A DNA stretch of 64,000 nt from Methyloversatilis sp. (GTDB lineage Bacteria > Pseudomonadota > Gammaproteobacteria > Burkholderiales > Rhodocyclaceae), in contig NZ_JAUYRO010000039.1 of the NCBI RefSeq assembly GCF_030696805.1, forward strand, positions 17,919 to 81,918. Direction: 5' to 3'. Made by a program: the position numbers and the translations under genes. Below, one piece after another: positions 44,517 to 53,685 of the stretch. The first letter of the stretch is position 1. Every line of letters starts with the position of its first letter. The notes below the pieces were generated by a model. That model ran no database searches, was not told the DNA's origin, and saw nothing but the letters and a program-made list of their open reading frames with translations.

Positions 44517-45628
44517 GAACTGCTCACCGAAACCGGGTAGGAACCGAGCACCTTCAGCGACCCTGCTTCGCCACGGATGCGGGCGACTGCCTTGCTGACG
44601 GCCGGCTCGCTCAGATGCCCTTCGATATCAACATAGAAAACGTACTGCCAGCCACCACTGCCGAAGCCGCGTACCGGACGCGACTGCAACTTCGTCATGC
44701 TGACGCCTTCGTCGGCCAGTGGCTGCAGCAAACGCACCACGGAGCCGGACCGGTTCTGCACCGTGAAGATGAGCGAGGTTTTGTCGCGGCCCGACGGCCC
44801 GGCGTCGTGCTCACCAAGCACCAGAAACCGGGTGGTGTTTGCCGGGTCATCCTCAATGTTGGCGGCAAGGATGTGCAGGTCGTAAGCACGCGCCGCTGCC
44901 TCGCCGGCAATCGCCGCTGCGCGTTCTTCCTCGGCTGCTCGACGCGCCGCTTCGGCATTGCTGGCCACCGCCACTGCCGGCACGCCGGGCAGGTTGCGAT
45001 TGAGCCATTCGTGACACTGCGCAAGCGATTGCGAATGCGAGTAGACGCAGCGCACCTGATTCAGTGGCGTGTCGCGACTCATCAGGTTCTGTTCGACGCG
45101 CAACATGACTTCTCCGCACACCATCTGCGTCGTACTGAGCAGCATGTCCAGTGTTCGTCCGACCGCGCCCTCGGTCGAATTCTCGACCGGAACGACGCCA
45201 TACGCCGCATTACCGGCTTCCACGGCGCGGAACACATCGTCAATCGTGGCCAGTGGCAGCAGCGCCGGCGCCGAACCAAAATGCCGGCGCGCCGCGCTTT
45301 CGGAAAAGGTACCGGCCGGGCCGAGGAAGGCGACAGTAAGCGGCTGCTCCAGCGCAAGACAGTGCGACATGATTTCGCGGAACACCGTCTTGACCGCATG
45401 GCCGGGCAGCGGACCCGGATTGTTCTCCTCGAGCCGGCGTAGCACCTGTGCTTCGCGTTCCGGTCGGTAGATGTTGCCCTGCTTGATCTCGCCGATGCGG
45501 TGCGCAACACGCGCCCGCTCGGAAATGAGCTGCAGCACGCGCTGATCGATGTCGTCGATCGCATCACGCAGCTTCAGCAATTCTTCAAGCTCGGAAGTGG
45601 ATGTCGGGGAAGTCGGATCGGATGCCAT
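44513..45628 (-). CDS. pheA: Bifunctional chorismate mutase/prephenate dehydratase
   Basis: 371 residues. Domains: AroQ chorismate mutase (about 10-100; LLKLRDAIDDIDQRVLQLIS), prephenate dehydratase (TVAFLGPAGTFSESAARRHF, with the later Ser/Thr region) and a C-terminal ACT domain. It converts chorismate to phenylpyruvate. The ACT regulatory motif usually written ESRP reads LQSRPVR and the GALxxxL motif reads GSVVRLLQPL, so phenylalanine feedback may be altered. It follows serC by 3 bases. Confidence 0.96.
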   Translation of the reverse strand: MASDPTSPTSTSELEELLKLRDAIDDIDQRVLQLISERARVAHRIGEIKQGNIYRPEREAQVLRRLEENNPGPLPGHAVKTVFREIMSHCLALEQPLTVAFLGPAGTFSESAARRHFGSAPALLPLATIDDVFRAVEAGNAAYGVVPVENSTEGAVGRTLDMLLSTTQMVCGEVMLRVEQNLMSRDTPLNQVRCVYSHSQSLAQCHEWLNRNLPGVPAVAVASNAEAARRAAEEERAAAIAGEAAARAYDLHILAANIEDDPANTTRFLVLGEHDAGPSGRDKTSLIFTVQNRSGSVVRLLQPLADEGVSMTKLQSRPVRGFGSGGWQYVFYVDIEGHLSEPAVSKAVARIRGEAGSLKVLGSYPVSVSSS

Positions 45629-45631
45629 CGT

Positions 45632-46717
45632 TCAACCATACCTGCGTTCAAATTCAGTCATGTAGTCGGCCAGTGCCCGCGCACCGTCGAGCGGCATTGC
45701 GTTGTACAGCGAGGCGCGCACACCGCCCACCGCGCGATGCCCCTTCAGGTTGATCAGCCCGCGCCGGCGCGCCCCATCGAGAAAGCGTGTTTCCAGCCGC
45801 GGCTCGCGGAGGAAGAACGGTATGTTCATGCGCGAACGCGACCCGGGCTGGATGCGATTCGCATACAGCTTCGAGCCATCGAGCACGTCGTAGATCCGCG
45901 AAGACTTTGCCGCATTCTCGCGCTGCATCGCCGCGACGCCACCCACCTTCTTCAGGTGCTCGAACACCAGTCCGGCAACCCAGATCATGAACGCCGCAGG
46001 CGTGTTGTACATCGAATCCCACTCGACGTGGCGCGCATAGTTCATCACCGATGGCACCGCAGCGCGTGCGCGGTGCAGCAGGTCATCGCGCACGATCACG
46101 ATTGCCAGCCCGGCCGGGCCGATGTTCTTCTGCGCGCCGGCATAGATCAGTCCGAAGCGCGACACATCCAGCGGGCGCGACAGGATGTTGGACGACATGT
46201 CCGCCACCAGCGGGACGCTGCCAGTATCCGGATAGTCGGCAAATTCGACGCCGCCTATCGTTTCATTGGCGCAGATGTGCACATAGGCGGCCTGCGGATC
46301 CAGTTGCCAGTTCGCGGCCTCGGGCACGCGATCGAATTCGCTTGCGGCCGCGCTGGCGGCGATGCGTACATTAACCAGCGGTGCGGCTTCCGCCATCGCC
46401 TTGTCGGACCAGTAACCTGTGTGGATGTAATCCGCGCTCTGGCCCTCCCGCGCGAGGTTCAGCGGCACCATCGCAAAATGCGGTGTGGCACCGCCGTGCA
46501 GGAACAGCACGTGGTGAGAATCCGGAATCGCGAGCAGTTCGCGCAGGTCGGATTTGGCGCGGGCGAGAATATCGGCAAACGGTTCGCTGCGATGCCCCAA
46601 CTCAAGCGCCGAGTAGCCGCCCCCGCCAAAATCCTGCCACTCGCGCGCAATCCGCTCGATCACCGGGTCCGGCATCATCGCCGGCCCAGCCCCGAAGTTG
46701 TACGCGCGGGTGCCCAT
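45632..46717 (-). CDS. serC: Phosphoserine aminotransferase
   Basis: 361 residues from MGTRAYNFGAGPAMMP, the family N-terminus. YAGAQKNIGPAGLAIVIV contains the PLP-binding Lys; HVLFLHGGATPHFAMVPLNL is the conserved glycine loop, and SVPLVADMSSNILSRPLDVS the conserved core with the PLP Asp. It makes phosphoserine and can act in pyridoxine synthesis. An in-frame start 14 codons earlier runs into gyrA and is rejected. It is 7 bases from gyrA. Confidence 0.96.
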   Translation of the reverse strand: MGTRAYNFGAGPAMMPDPVIERIAREWQDFGGGGYSALELGHRSEPFADILARAKSDLRELLAIPDSHHVLFLHGGATPHFAMVPLNLAREGQSADYIHTGYWSDKAMAEAAPLVNVRIAASAAASEFDRVPEAANWQLDPQAAYVHICANETIGGVEFADYPDTGSVPLVADMSSNILSRPLDVSRFGLIYAGAQKNIGPAGLAIVIVRDDLLHRARAAVPSVMNYARHVEWDSMYNTPAAFMIWVAGLVFEHLKKVGGVAAMQRENAAKSSRIYDVLDGSKLYANRIQPGSRSRMNIPFFLREPRLETRFLDGARRRGLINLKGHRAVGGVRASLYNAMPLDGARALADYMTEFERRYG

Positions 46718-46724
46718 GTCAGAC

Positions 46725-49343
46725 CTATTCCGCGCCCTCACCACCGGCATCGGCCTCACCGGCGGACTCGGACTCTGACTCGGCGTCAGAATCGACGTCG
46801 GCTTCGCTGTCGCTTTCGATCACCTTCTCAACGCCCGCAAGGCGGGTTCCGCCATCAAGGTTGATCAGCGTGACGCCCTGAGTCGAACGGCCCATTTCGC
46901 GGATGTCCTCCACCCGGGTGCGGATCAGCACACCGCCAGTCGAAATCAGCATGATTTCGTCGCGGGTATCGACCAGCACTGCACCGACCACCGCGCCGTT
47001 GCGCTCGCTCGACGCGATCGCCATGACGCCCTTGGTGCCGCGGCCATGCTTCGGATACTCGGTCACACGGGTACGCTTGCCGTAACCATTTTCAGTTGCG
47101 GTCAGCACGCTCAGTTCGTCGTTCTTCGACACCAGCATGCAGATCACGCTCTGACCGCCTTCGATCATCATCCCGCGCACGCCACGCGCAGTGCGGCCCA
47201 TCGGACGCACATCAGCCTCCGCGAATCTCACGGCCTTGCCGGCATCGGAGAACAGCATGATGTCGTCGGTGCCGTCAGTGATCGCAACGCCGATCAGCAC
47301 GTCGCCCTCGTCCAGATCCACGGCGATGATGCCGGCCTTGCGCGGGTTGCCGAAATCCGACAACGGCGTCTTCTTGACCGTGCCGCGGCCGGTCGCCATG
47401 AAGATGTAGTGGTTTTCGTCGAATTCCCTGACCGGCAGCACCGCGGTGATCTTCTCGCCCTCCATCAGCGGGAACAGATTCACGATGGGTTTGCCGCGCG
47501 AGTTGCGCGAACCTTCCGGCGCTTCATACACCTTGAGCCAATAGACGCGCCCGCGGCTGGAGAAGCACAGGATGTAATCATGCGTGTTGGCAATGAACAG
47601 CTGGTCGACGAAATCGTCTTCCTTCACCGCGGCCGCCTGCTTGCCGCGACCGCCGCGGCGCTGCGAACGGTAGTCTGCCAGCGGCTGGCGCTTGAAGTAG
47701 CCGCCGTGCGACAGCGTGACAACCATGTCCTGCTGGGCGATCAGGTCCTCGATGCCCAGATCCTGGGTGTGCGTGACGATTTCCGAACGGCGGCCGTCTG
47801 CGAACTGGTCGCGGATCTGGCGCAGCTCGTCGGAAATGATCCAGTTGATGCGTTCCGGGCGGGCGAGGATGTCGAGCAGGTCGATGATCTGCGCGATCAC
47901 CTCCTTGTATTCCGACATGATCTTTTCCTGCTCCAGCCCGGTCAGGCGGGCCAGTTGCATGTCCAGAATCGCTTTGGCCTGCGCGTCCGACATGCGGTAG
48001 CCGTCGGCAAATGACCCATAAGCGGCATCGAGACCGTCCGGACGGAACGCTTCGGCGCCGGCGCGAGCGAGCATTTCGTCGACCAGCGGTGACTTCCAGG
48101 GGCGCGACATCAGCGCGACCTGCGCTTCGGCGCGCGATGCTGAGGCCTTGATCAGCGCGATGATTTCATCGATGTTCGACAGCGCGACCGCCAGTCCTTC
48201 CAGCACATGACCCCGCTCGCGCGCTTTGCGCAACTCGAACACGGTACGGCGCGTGATCACCTCGCGCCGGTGCGACAGGAAGCAGTCCAGCATTTCGCGC
48301 AGGTTCAGCAGGCGCGGGCGACCATCGACCAGCGCCACCATGTTCATGCCGAAGGTGTCTTGCAGCTGCGTGAGCTTGTACAGGTTGTTCAGGATGACTT
48401 CCGGCACTTCGTTGCGCTTGAGTTCAACCACCACGCGCATGCCGGACTTGTCCGACTCGTCGCGGATGTCGGAAATGCCTTCAATACGCTTTTCGTTCAC
48501 CAGCTCGGCAATGCGCTCGAGCAGGGTCTTCTTGTTAACCTGATAGGGCAGCTCGTCGACGATGATGGCTTGCCTGCTGCCGCGATCGATGTCCTCGAAG
48601 TGCGTGCGGGCGCGCATGACGACTCGGCCGCGGCCGGTCAGGTAGCCCTCGCGCACACCGGTCAAGCCGTAAATAAATCCGCTGGTCGGAAAATCGGGGG
48701 CCTGCACGATGTCGATCAGCTGTTCGATCGTCGTTTCCGGCTCTTTCAGCAGCAACTGGCAAGCGTCGAGTACTTCGCCCAGGTTGTGCGGCGGAATGTT
48801 GGTCGCCATGCCGACCGCGATGCCGGCGCTGCCATTGATCAACAGGTTCGGGATGCGGCTGGGCAATACCAGCGGCTCCTGCTCCTTGCCGTCGTAATTC
48901 GGTCCGAAATCGACAGTTTCCTTGTCGATGTCGGCCAGCAGTTCTGCAGCAATCTTGTCGAGCCGGCACTCGGTGTAGCGCATTGCCGCGGCGTTATCGC
49001 CGTCTACCGATCCGAAATTGCCCTGCCCGTCGATCAGCGTGTAGCGCAGCGAGAAGTCCTGCGCCATGCGCACCAGCGTGTCGTAAATCGCCGAGTCGCC
49101 ATGCGGATGGTATTTACCCATAACGTCGCCGACGACACGGGCACACTTCACATAGGGCCGGTTCCACTGGATGTTCGCCTCGTGCATTGCGAACAGCACC
49201 CGGCGATGTACCGGTTTGAGGCCGTCGCGCACATCGGGCAGCGCGCGGCCAACGATTACGCTCATCGCGTAATCGAGGTAGGAATGCCGCATTTCGTCTT
49301 CGAGCGAAATGGGCAGCGTTTCCTTGGCGAAAGAAATGGTCAT
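46725..49343 (-). CDS. gyrA: DNA gyrase subunit A
   Basis: 872 residues from [11 protein letters not shown]. The winged-helix domain contains the catalytic Tyr in [11 protein letters not shown]. The quinolone region reads [16 protein letters not shown], with the Ser and Asp usually mutated in resistant strains both unchanged. The C-terminal beta-pinwheel has the GyrA box QRRGGRGK, required for wrapping and supercoiling. It ends in an acidic Ser/Glu/Asp tail. It leads the leftward block down to rpsA and is divergent from mtaD. A longer frame at 49454 is not family-like. Confidence 0.98.
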   Translation of the reverse strand: MTISFAKETLPISLEDEMRHSYLDYAMSVIVGRALPDVRDGLKPVHRRVLFAMHEANIQWNRPYVKCARVVGDVMGKYHPHGDSAIYDTLVRMAQDFSLRYTLIDGQGNFGSVDGDNAAAMRYTECRLDKIAAELLADIDKETVDFGPNYDGKEQEPLVLPSRIPNLLINGSAGIAVGMATNIPPHNLGEVLDACQLLLKEPETTIEQLIDIVQAPDFPTSGFIYGLTGVREGYLTGRGRVVMRARTHFEDIDRGSRQAIIVDELPYQVNKKTLLERIAELVNEKRIEGISDIRDESDKSGMRVVVELKRNEVPEVILNNLYKLTQLQDTFGMNMVALVDGRPRLLNLREMLDCFLSHRREVITRRTVFELRKARERGHVLEGLAVALSNIDEIIALIKASASRAEAQVALMSRPWKSPLVDEMLARAGAEAFRPDGLDAAYGSFADGYRMSDAQAKAILDMQLARLTGLEQEKIMSEYKEVIAQIIDLLDILARPERINWIISDELRQIRDQFADGRRSEIVTHTQDLGIEDLIAQQDMVVTLSHGGYFKRQPLADYRSQRRGGRGKQAAAVKEDDFVDQLFIANTHDYILCFSSRGRVYWLKVYEAPEGSRNSRGKPIVNLFPLMEGEKITAVLPVREFDENHYIFMATGRGTVKKTPLSDFGNPRKAGIIAVDLDEGDVLIGVAITDGTDDIMLFSDAGKAVRFAEADVRPMGRTARGVRGMMIEGGQSVICMLVSKNDELSVLTATENGYGKRTRVTEYPKHGRGTKGVMAIASSERNGAVVGAVLVDTRDEIMLISTGGVLIRTRVEDIREMGRSTQGVTLINLDGGTRLAGVEKVIESDSEADVDSDAESESESAGEADAGGEGAE

Positions 49344-49533
49344 CTGAGGGCGGGAGGCGGACGGCGGCTGTCGTTGTATGAAACCAGTCAGACGGCTTGC
49401 TGTCTGTGCAGGCGGTTTGTGCAGCCAAACCGCAAGTTTAACATGCGGTTGCACTCACCCCGGGGCCGCCGCACGTCACCCGGACAGACTAGACTCTGCC
49501 GAATCGCACCGACCTCGCCACCGCCCGCCACCC

Positions 49534-50865
49534 ATGCAGACAGCGCAAGCGCACATCGCCATCGACCTGTTGATCGAGGCCCGCTGGATCATTCCGGTCG
49601 AACCGGCCGGGGTGGTGCTCGAACATCACGCCGTTGCAGTCAGCAACGGCCGCATCGTTGACCTCCTGCCAGCGGAAGAAGCTCGCCAGCGCTACTTACC
49701 GGTCGAACTCCGAACGCTGGACGAGCATGTATTGATTCCGGGCCTGGTCAACGCACACAGTCACGCCGCAATGAATCTGCTGCGAGGCTACGCGGACGAC
49801 CTGCCGTTGATGCGCTGGCTGAGCGAGCACATATGGCCAGCCGAGCAGGAACACGTGAGCCACGGCTTCGTCCGCGACGGCACCGCGCTGGCCTGCGCTG
49901 AAATGCTGCGCGGCGGCATCACCTGCTTCAACGATATGTACTTCTTCCCGGACGCCGCTGCCGAAGCCGCGATCGATATGGGCATGCGCGCCGCCCTGGG
50001 CATTGTGGTGATCGAGTTTCCCAGCGCCTGGGCCAGCGACGCCGATCAGTACATCAGCCGAGGGCTCGCAGTGAGGGATCGCTACAAATCCCATCCGCTG
50101 CTTCACTTCACACTGTCGCCGCATGCGCCCTACACGGTCTCCGACACCACGTTCGAGCGCATCCGCACTCTGGCCGAGCAACTGGATCTACCCGTCCACA
50201 TCCACGTGCACGAGACCCAGAGCGAAATCGAGCAGAGCATTGCCCAACACGGGGTGAGGCCGCTTGAACGTCTGCGCCGGCTTGGGCTGATCGGCCCCGG
50301 TCTGATCGCGGTGCACGCGGTGCATCTGGACGGCGACGAAATCGCGCTCCTGGCGCGCGAGGGTTCAAGCGTGGCGCACTGCCCCACTTCCAACATGAAA
50401 CTTGCAAGCGGCGCCGCGCCGGTTGCAGTCATGGCGGAAGCGGGCGTCAATGTCAGCCTGGGTAGCGATGGAGCCGCCAGCAACAATCGGCTAGACTTGT
50501 TCCAGGAAATGCGCCAGGCAGGGCTTCTTGCCAAATTGACGACCGGCGATGCAGCTGCGTTGCCGGCGTTTCAGTTGTTGCATATGGCAACACTGGGTGG
50601 CGCGCGCGCACTCGGTCTGGATCACCTCATCGGATCGATCAGCCAGGGCAAGTCGGCCGATCTCTGCGCAGTGGCCTTCGACGCAATGGAAACGCTGCCC
50701 TGTTACGCGCCCCTTTCGCACATCGTCTACGCCGCCGGTCGGGAACATGTCAGCGAAGTATGGGTCGCAGGGCAAGCCCGGGTCAGCCGTGGCATTCTGT
50801 TGCACCCGCACAACAACGAATTGAAGGCGCGCGGGCGGCTGTGGCAAACTAAGGTGATTGAATAA
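49534..50865 (+). CDS. mtaD: 5-methylthioadenosine/S-adenosylhomocysteine deaminase
   Basis: 443 residues from MQTAQAHIAI. It is an amidohydrolase with metal-site motifs in order: NAHSHAAMNLLRG (HxH), HIHVHET, VHAVHLDGDE and GSDGAASNN (Asp ligand). These and the LHFTLSPHAPYTVSD segment match MtaD-type TRZ/ATZ deaminases acting on methylthioadenosine or S-adenosylhomocysteine. Neighbouring ubiG uses S-adenosylmethionine, so product recycling is a plausible link. No good ribosome site is visible. Confidence 0.85.
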   Translation: MQTAQAHIAIDLLIEARWIIPVEPAGVVLEHHAVAVSNGRIVDLLPAEEARQRYLPVELRTLDEHVLIPGLVNAHSHAAMNLLRGYADDLPLMRWLSEHIWPAEQEHVSHGFVRDGTALACAEMLRGGITCFNDMYFFPDAAAEAAIDMGMRAALGIVVIEFPSAWASDADQYISRGLAVRDRYKSHPLLHFTLSPHAPYTVSDTTFERIRTLAEQLDLPVHIHVHETQSEIEQSIAQHGVRPLERLRRLGLIGPGLIAVHAVHLDGDEIALLAREGSSVAHCPTSNMKLASGAAPVAVMAEAGVNVSLGSDGAASNNRLDLFQEMRQAGLLAKLTTGDAAALPAFQLLHMATLGGARALGLDHLIGSISQGKSADLCAVAFDAMETLPCYAPLSHIVYAAGREHVSEVWVAGQARVSRGILLHPHNNELKARGRLWQTKVIE

Positions 50866-51003
50866 CGGCTTGCCGCTGCCGTTCTGGCGGATATCGCTGG
50901 TAATCGTGGTTTCAGCAAAGAATTTGCGGGCGTTTCGACCGGAATCTTGCGAATCCATGGAAGGTCCGATTTACAACCGATTCAAGTCTCATATGAGGGG
51001 ATC

Positions 51004-51744
51004 ATGCTAAAACAACTGACGCAAAAACCGCTGCTCATCGCTCTGCTTGCCGCTTCCGCCGGCTTTGCTTCGAATGCATTCGCGGCTGAAGACATCAAGG
51101 TCGACCCGAAAATCCAGGCCCACGTCCCGTACGTGATCGACAGCCGCGGCGTTGTTGTTCGCAGCGCAACCGGCCTGTGCTGGAGAACCGGATTCTGGAC
51201 ACCGGCCTACGCCGCGTCAGTGCCTGCAGTCGGCTGCGCCTGCGACAAGGACCTGCTGCCGAAGGATGTTTGCGAGCCGCCCGCTCCGGTTGCTGCCCCG
51301 GCACCGAAGGCCGAACCGGCACCGGCTCCGGCACCGGCACCGAAGCCCGCCGCGCAGAAGATCACCCTGTCGGCTGACGCCCTTTTCGACTTCGACAAGG
51401 CTGTGCTGCGCCAAGAAGGCAAGGACAAGATTGACGACGTGGTCAGCAAGCTCGGTTCCATCGATCTTGAAGTGATCATTGCCGTCGGCCACGCGGACCG
51501 CATCGGCAAGGAAAAGTACAACCAGACGCTGTCCGAGAAGCGCGCAGCTGCGGTCAAGGACTACATCGTCAGCAAGGGCGTCGAAGCCAACCGTGTTTAC
51601 ACGGAAGGCAAGGGCGAATCGCAGCCGGTCACGGGCGATGCCTGCATGAAGATGGGCGCCGAAAACTTCCGCAACAAGAAGCTGGTGAATTGTCTCCAGC
51701 CTGACCGTCGCGTAGATATCGAAATCATCGGCACCCAGAAGTAA
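51004..51744 (+). CDS. OmpA-family outer membrane/peptidoglycan-binding protein
   Basis: 246 residues from MLKQLTQKPL. A signal peptide ends NAFA; a short N-terminal region with a Cys-containing segment (WTPAYAASVPAVGCACDKDL) follows, then an Ala/Pro linker (residues 98-120) and a C-terminal OmpA domain with FDFDKAVLRQEGKDKIDDVV, NQTLSEKRAAAVKDYIV and QPDRRVDIEI. The domain binds diaminopimelate in peptidoglycan. There is no 8-strand barrel. A GAGGGG site precedes the ATG and a strong terminator follows. Common upstream of ubiG in related genomes. Confidence 0.92.
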   Translation: MLKQLTQKPLLIALLAASAGFASNAFAAEDIKVDPKIQAHVPYVIDSRGVVVRSATGLCWRTGFWTPAYAASVPAVGCACDKDLLPKDVCEPPAPVAAPAPKAEPAPAPAPAPKPAAQKITLSADALFDFDKAVLRQEGKDKIDDVVSKLGSIDLEVIIAVGHADRIGKEKYNQTLSEKRAAAVKDYIVSKGVEANRVYTEGKGESQPVTGDACMKMGAENFRNKKLVNCLQPDRRVDIEIIGTQK

Positions 51745-51762
51745 GCGGGTTCCCTTGATGTG

Positions 51763-51793
51763 AAAAGCCCTGCACTCGTGCAGGGCTTTTTTT
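51763..51793 (+). terminator. Rho-independent terminator after the OmpA gene
   Basis: A 12-bp perfect stem AAAAGCCCTGCA / TGCAGGGCTTTT with loop CTCG, followed by TTT. It separates the OmpA gene from ubiG. Confidence 0.9.
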
Positions 51794-51865
51794 CGCCTGG
51801 CTTTTCCCGAGGCTGCGTATACCATCGTCTGAAACCGATGAACGTCTTGCCTTGTCCATACGCAC

Positions 51866-52573
51866 ATGACTACTCAACAGAACGCCGATCCGCTTGAGCT
51901 GGAGAAGTTTTCCGAGCTCGCGCACCGCTGGTGGGATCCGGAATCGGAATTTCGCCCGCTGCATGAAATCAACCCTCTACGCCTCGACTGGATAGACCGC
52001 TGCGTCGGCGTCGCTGGCAAGCAAGTACTCGACGTTGGTTGCGGCGGTGGCATCCTGTCGGAAAGCATGGCAGCGCGCGGCGCTGCCGTGACCGGCATCG
52101 ATCTCAGCGAAAAGGCGCTGTCGGTCGCGCGCCTGCATTTGCTGGAAAGCGGCCGCAACGTACAGTACGTACTCGAGTCCGCTGAAGACCACGCACGACA
52201 TAATGCCGGCCAGTACGATGTGGTTACCTGCATGGAAATGCTGGAACACGTGCCCGATCCGGCGAGCACGATACGCGCCTGCGCAACGATGGTGCGTCCG
52301 GGCGGCACAGTGTTCTTCTCGACGCTCAACCGCAACCCGAAGTCCTGGCTGTTCGCCATCGTCGGTGCGGAATATGTCCTGCGTCTGTTGCCGCGCGGTA
52401 CGCACGAATACGAAAAATTCATCAAGCCGTCCGAACTCGCACAGGACGCGCGAGCGGCAGGGCTGCGTGAAGCCGAGCTGATGGGGATGAGTTACAACCC
52501 GCTTACCAAGGTGTATTCGCTCGGCCGCGACACCTCAGTCAATTACCTGATGCGATGCGTGCGCGATGAATGA
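51866..52573 (+). CDS. ubiG: Ubiquinone biosynthesis O-methyltransferase UbiG
   Basis: 235 residues. The N-terminus [20 protein letters not shown] is diagnostic for UbiG, and the SAM-binding motif is [20 protein letters not shown]. It performs both O-methylations in ubiquinone synthesis. The last 8 bases overlap gph. Confidence 0.96.
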   Translation: MTTQQNADPLELEKFSELAHRWWDPESEFRPLHEINPLRLDWIDRCVGVAGKQVLDVGCGGGILSESMAARGAAVTGIDLSEKALSVARLHLLESGRNVQYVLESAEDHARHNAGQYDVVTCMEMLEHVPDPASTIRACATMVRPGGTVFFSTLNRNPKSWLFAIVGAEYVLRLLPRGTHEYEKFIKPSELAQDARAAGLREAELMGMSYNPLTKVYSLGRDTSVNYLMRCVRDE

Positions 52574-53225
52574 ATTGCGCACGCGTGGTGTGTTGTTCGA
52601 TCTGGACGGCACGCTGGCCGACACTGCTCCGGACCTCGGCGCTGCGCTGAACCGGCTGCGCAGCGAATCCGGCCTGCCCGAACTGCCACCGGAAGTATTG
52701 CGGCCGCACACTTCGGCAGGCGCACGCGGGCTGATCGGCGCTGGATTCCGGATCACCCCCGACGACGAGCGCTATGCCGCACTCGCCAGTCGGTTTCTGG
52801 CTATTTACGAAACCGCGCTATGCGTGCAAACCCGCTTGTTTGAAGGCATGGGTGAAGTTTTGACCCGACTCGAACTTGCCAGCCTGCCCTGGGGCGTCGT
52901 CACGAACAAGGCAGCTCGCTTCACGCTGCCGTTGATGCGCGAACTCGGTCTGCACGAACGCGCATCCAGCATTGTCAGCGGCGACAGCGTCCCCGTACCG
53001 AAACCGGATCCTGCAGGCCTGAAGCTGGCAGCAGAAGAGCTGGAGGTCGACCCCGCGCGCTGCATATACGTCGGTGATGACGTACGCGATATCGAGGCCG
53101 GGCGAGCCGCCGGCATGCGCACCGTCACGGCCGCCTTCGGCTACCTCGGCAGCGGCGCGCACTACCGCGACTGGGGCGCCGACCACATCATCCACCACCC
53201 GCTCGAACTGCTCACTCTCTTGTAA
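52566..53225 (+). CDS. gph: Phosphoglycolate phosphatase (HAD family)
   Basis: 219 residues. HAD motifs: [15 protein letters not shown] with the nucleophile Asp, the VVTNKAARF motif [12 protein letters not shown] motif III, and [15 protein letters not shown] motif IV. Companionship with ubiG is the usual ubiG-gph pair. It hydrolyses 2-phosphoglycolate and possibly other small sugar phosphates. Translation is coupled to ubiG by an 8-base overlap. Confidence 0.92.
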   Translation: MNELRTRGVLFDLDGTLADTAPDLGAALNRLRSESGLPELPPEVLRPHTSAGARGLIGAGFRITPDDERYAALASRFLAIYETALCVQTRLFEGMGEVLTRLELASLPWGVVTNKAARFTLPLMRELGLHERASSIVSGDSVPVPKPDPAGLKLAAEELEVDPARCIYVGDDVRDIEAGRAAGMRTVTAAFGYLGSGAHYRDWGADHIIHHPLELLTLL

Positions 53226-53256
53226 TCATCTCCGGGTGGTACCATATAGGTGCTGA

Positions 53257-53619
53257 GGGGGCGACCTGGTCTCGACGTGGGTCGCGAAGCAGCGCAGGGC
53301 ATACCGAGGGTCGGAGTACCTCGTAAATCCAACCGAAAATTAGATAGTCGCCAACGACGAATCTTACGCTCTGGCCGCTTAAGGCCGGACGCTGCACCGA
53401 CTGATTAGCGGGTCGGGCCGGGCAACCGGTCGCAGCGCCATTAACAGCTAAAGTAAGGATGCACTCCGCCGTGTGGTGCATCACGAAAATCAAGCGGATC
53501 GCCTTTCATCAGCCTGCCGGGCCGGCGGATGACGGGTTAGACCAAATGGCCAGGCTAAGTATGTAGAACTGTCTGTGTAGGGCTTGCGGACGCGGGTTCG
53601 ATTCCCGCCGCCTCCACCA
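53257..53619 (+). ncRNA. ssrA: Transfer-messenger RNA (tmRNA), one-piece form
   Basis: 363 bases. The 5' end GGGGGCG pairs with CGCCTCC before the encoded ACCA, forming the alanyl-tRNA-like acceptor; GTTCGATTC of the T arm is at the 3' end. The tag reading frame at 53350-53382 reads ANDESYALAA and a TAA stop, with the C-terminal LAA needed for ClpXP/ClpAP degradation. The gene is not split or permuted. TTGTAA at 53220 and an AT-rich stretch near 53243 could be its promoter. A terminator follows. Confidence 0.97.
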
Positions 53620-53629
53620 ATCGAACGAT

Positions 53630-53657
53630 AACCCACTGATTCGTCAGTGGGTTTTTC
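53630..53657 (+). terminator. Terminator after ssrA
   Basis: A perfect hairpin AACCCACTGA / TCAGTGGGTT with loop TTCG and a T-run (five T) ends the tmRNA transcript. Confidence 0.9.
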
Positions 53658-53685
53658 GTTTCTACAGTCTTTGAGGACGGTTTGC

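Noticed and set aside
43137..44540. 467-codon open frame antisense to hisC and tyrA
   Set aside because: Basic, low-complexity product crossing two well-identified genes; a shadow.
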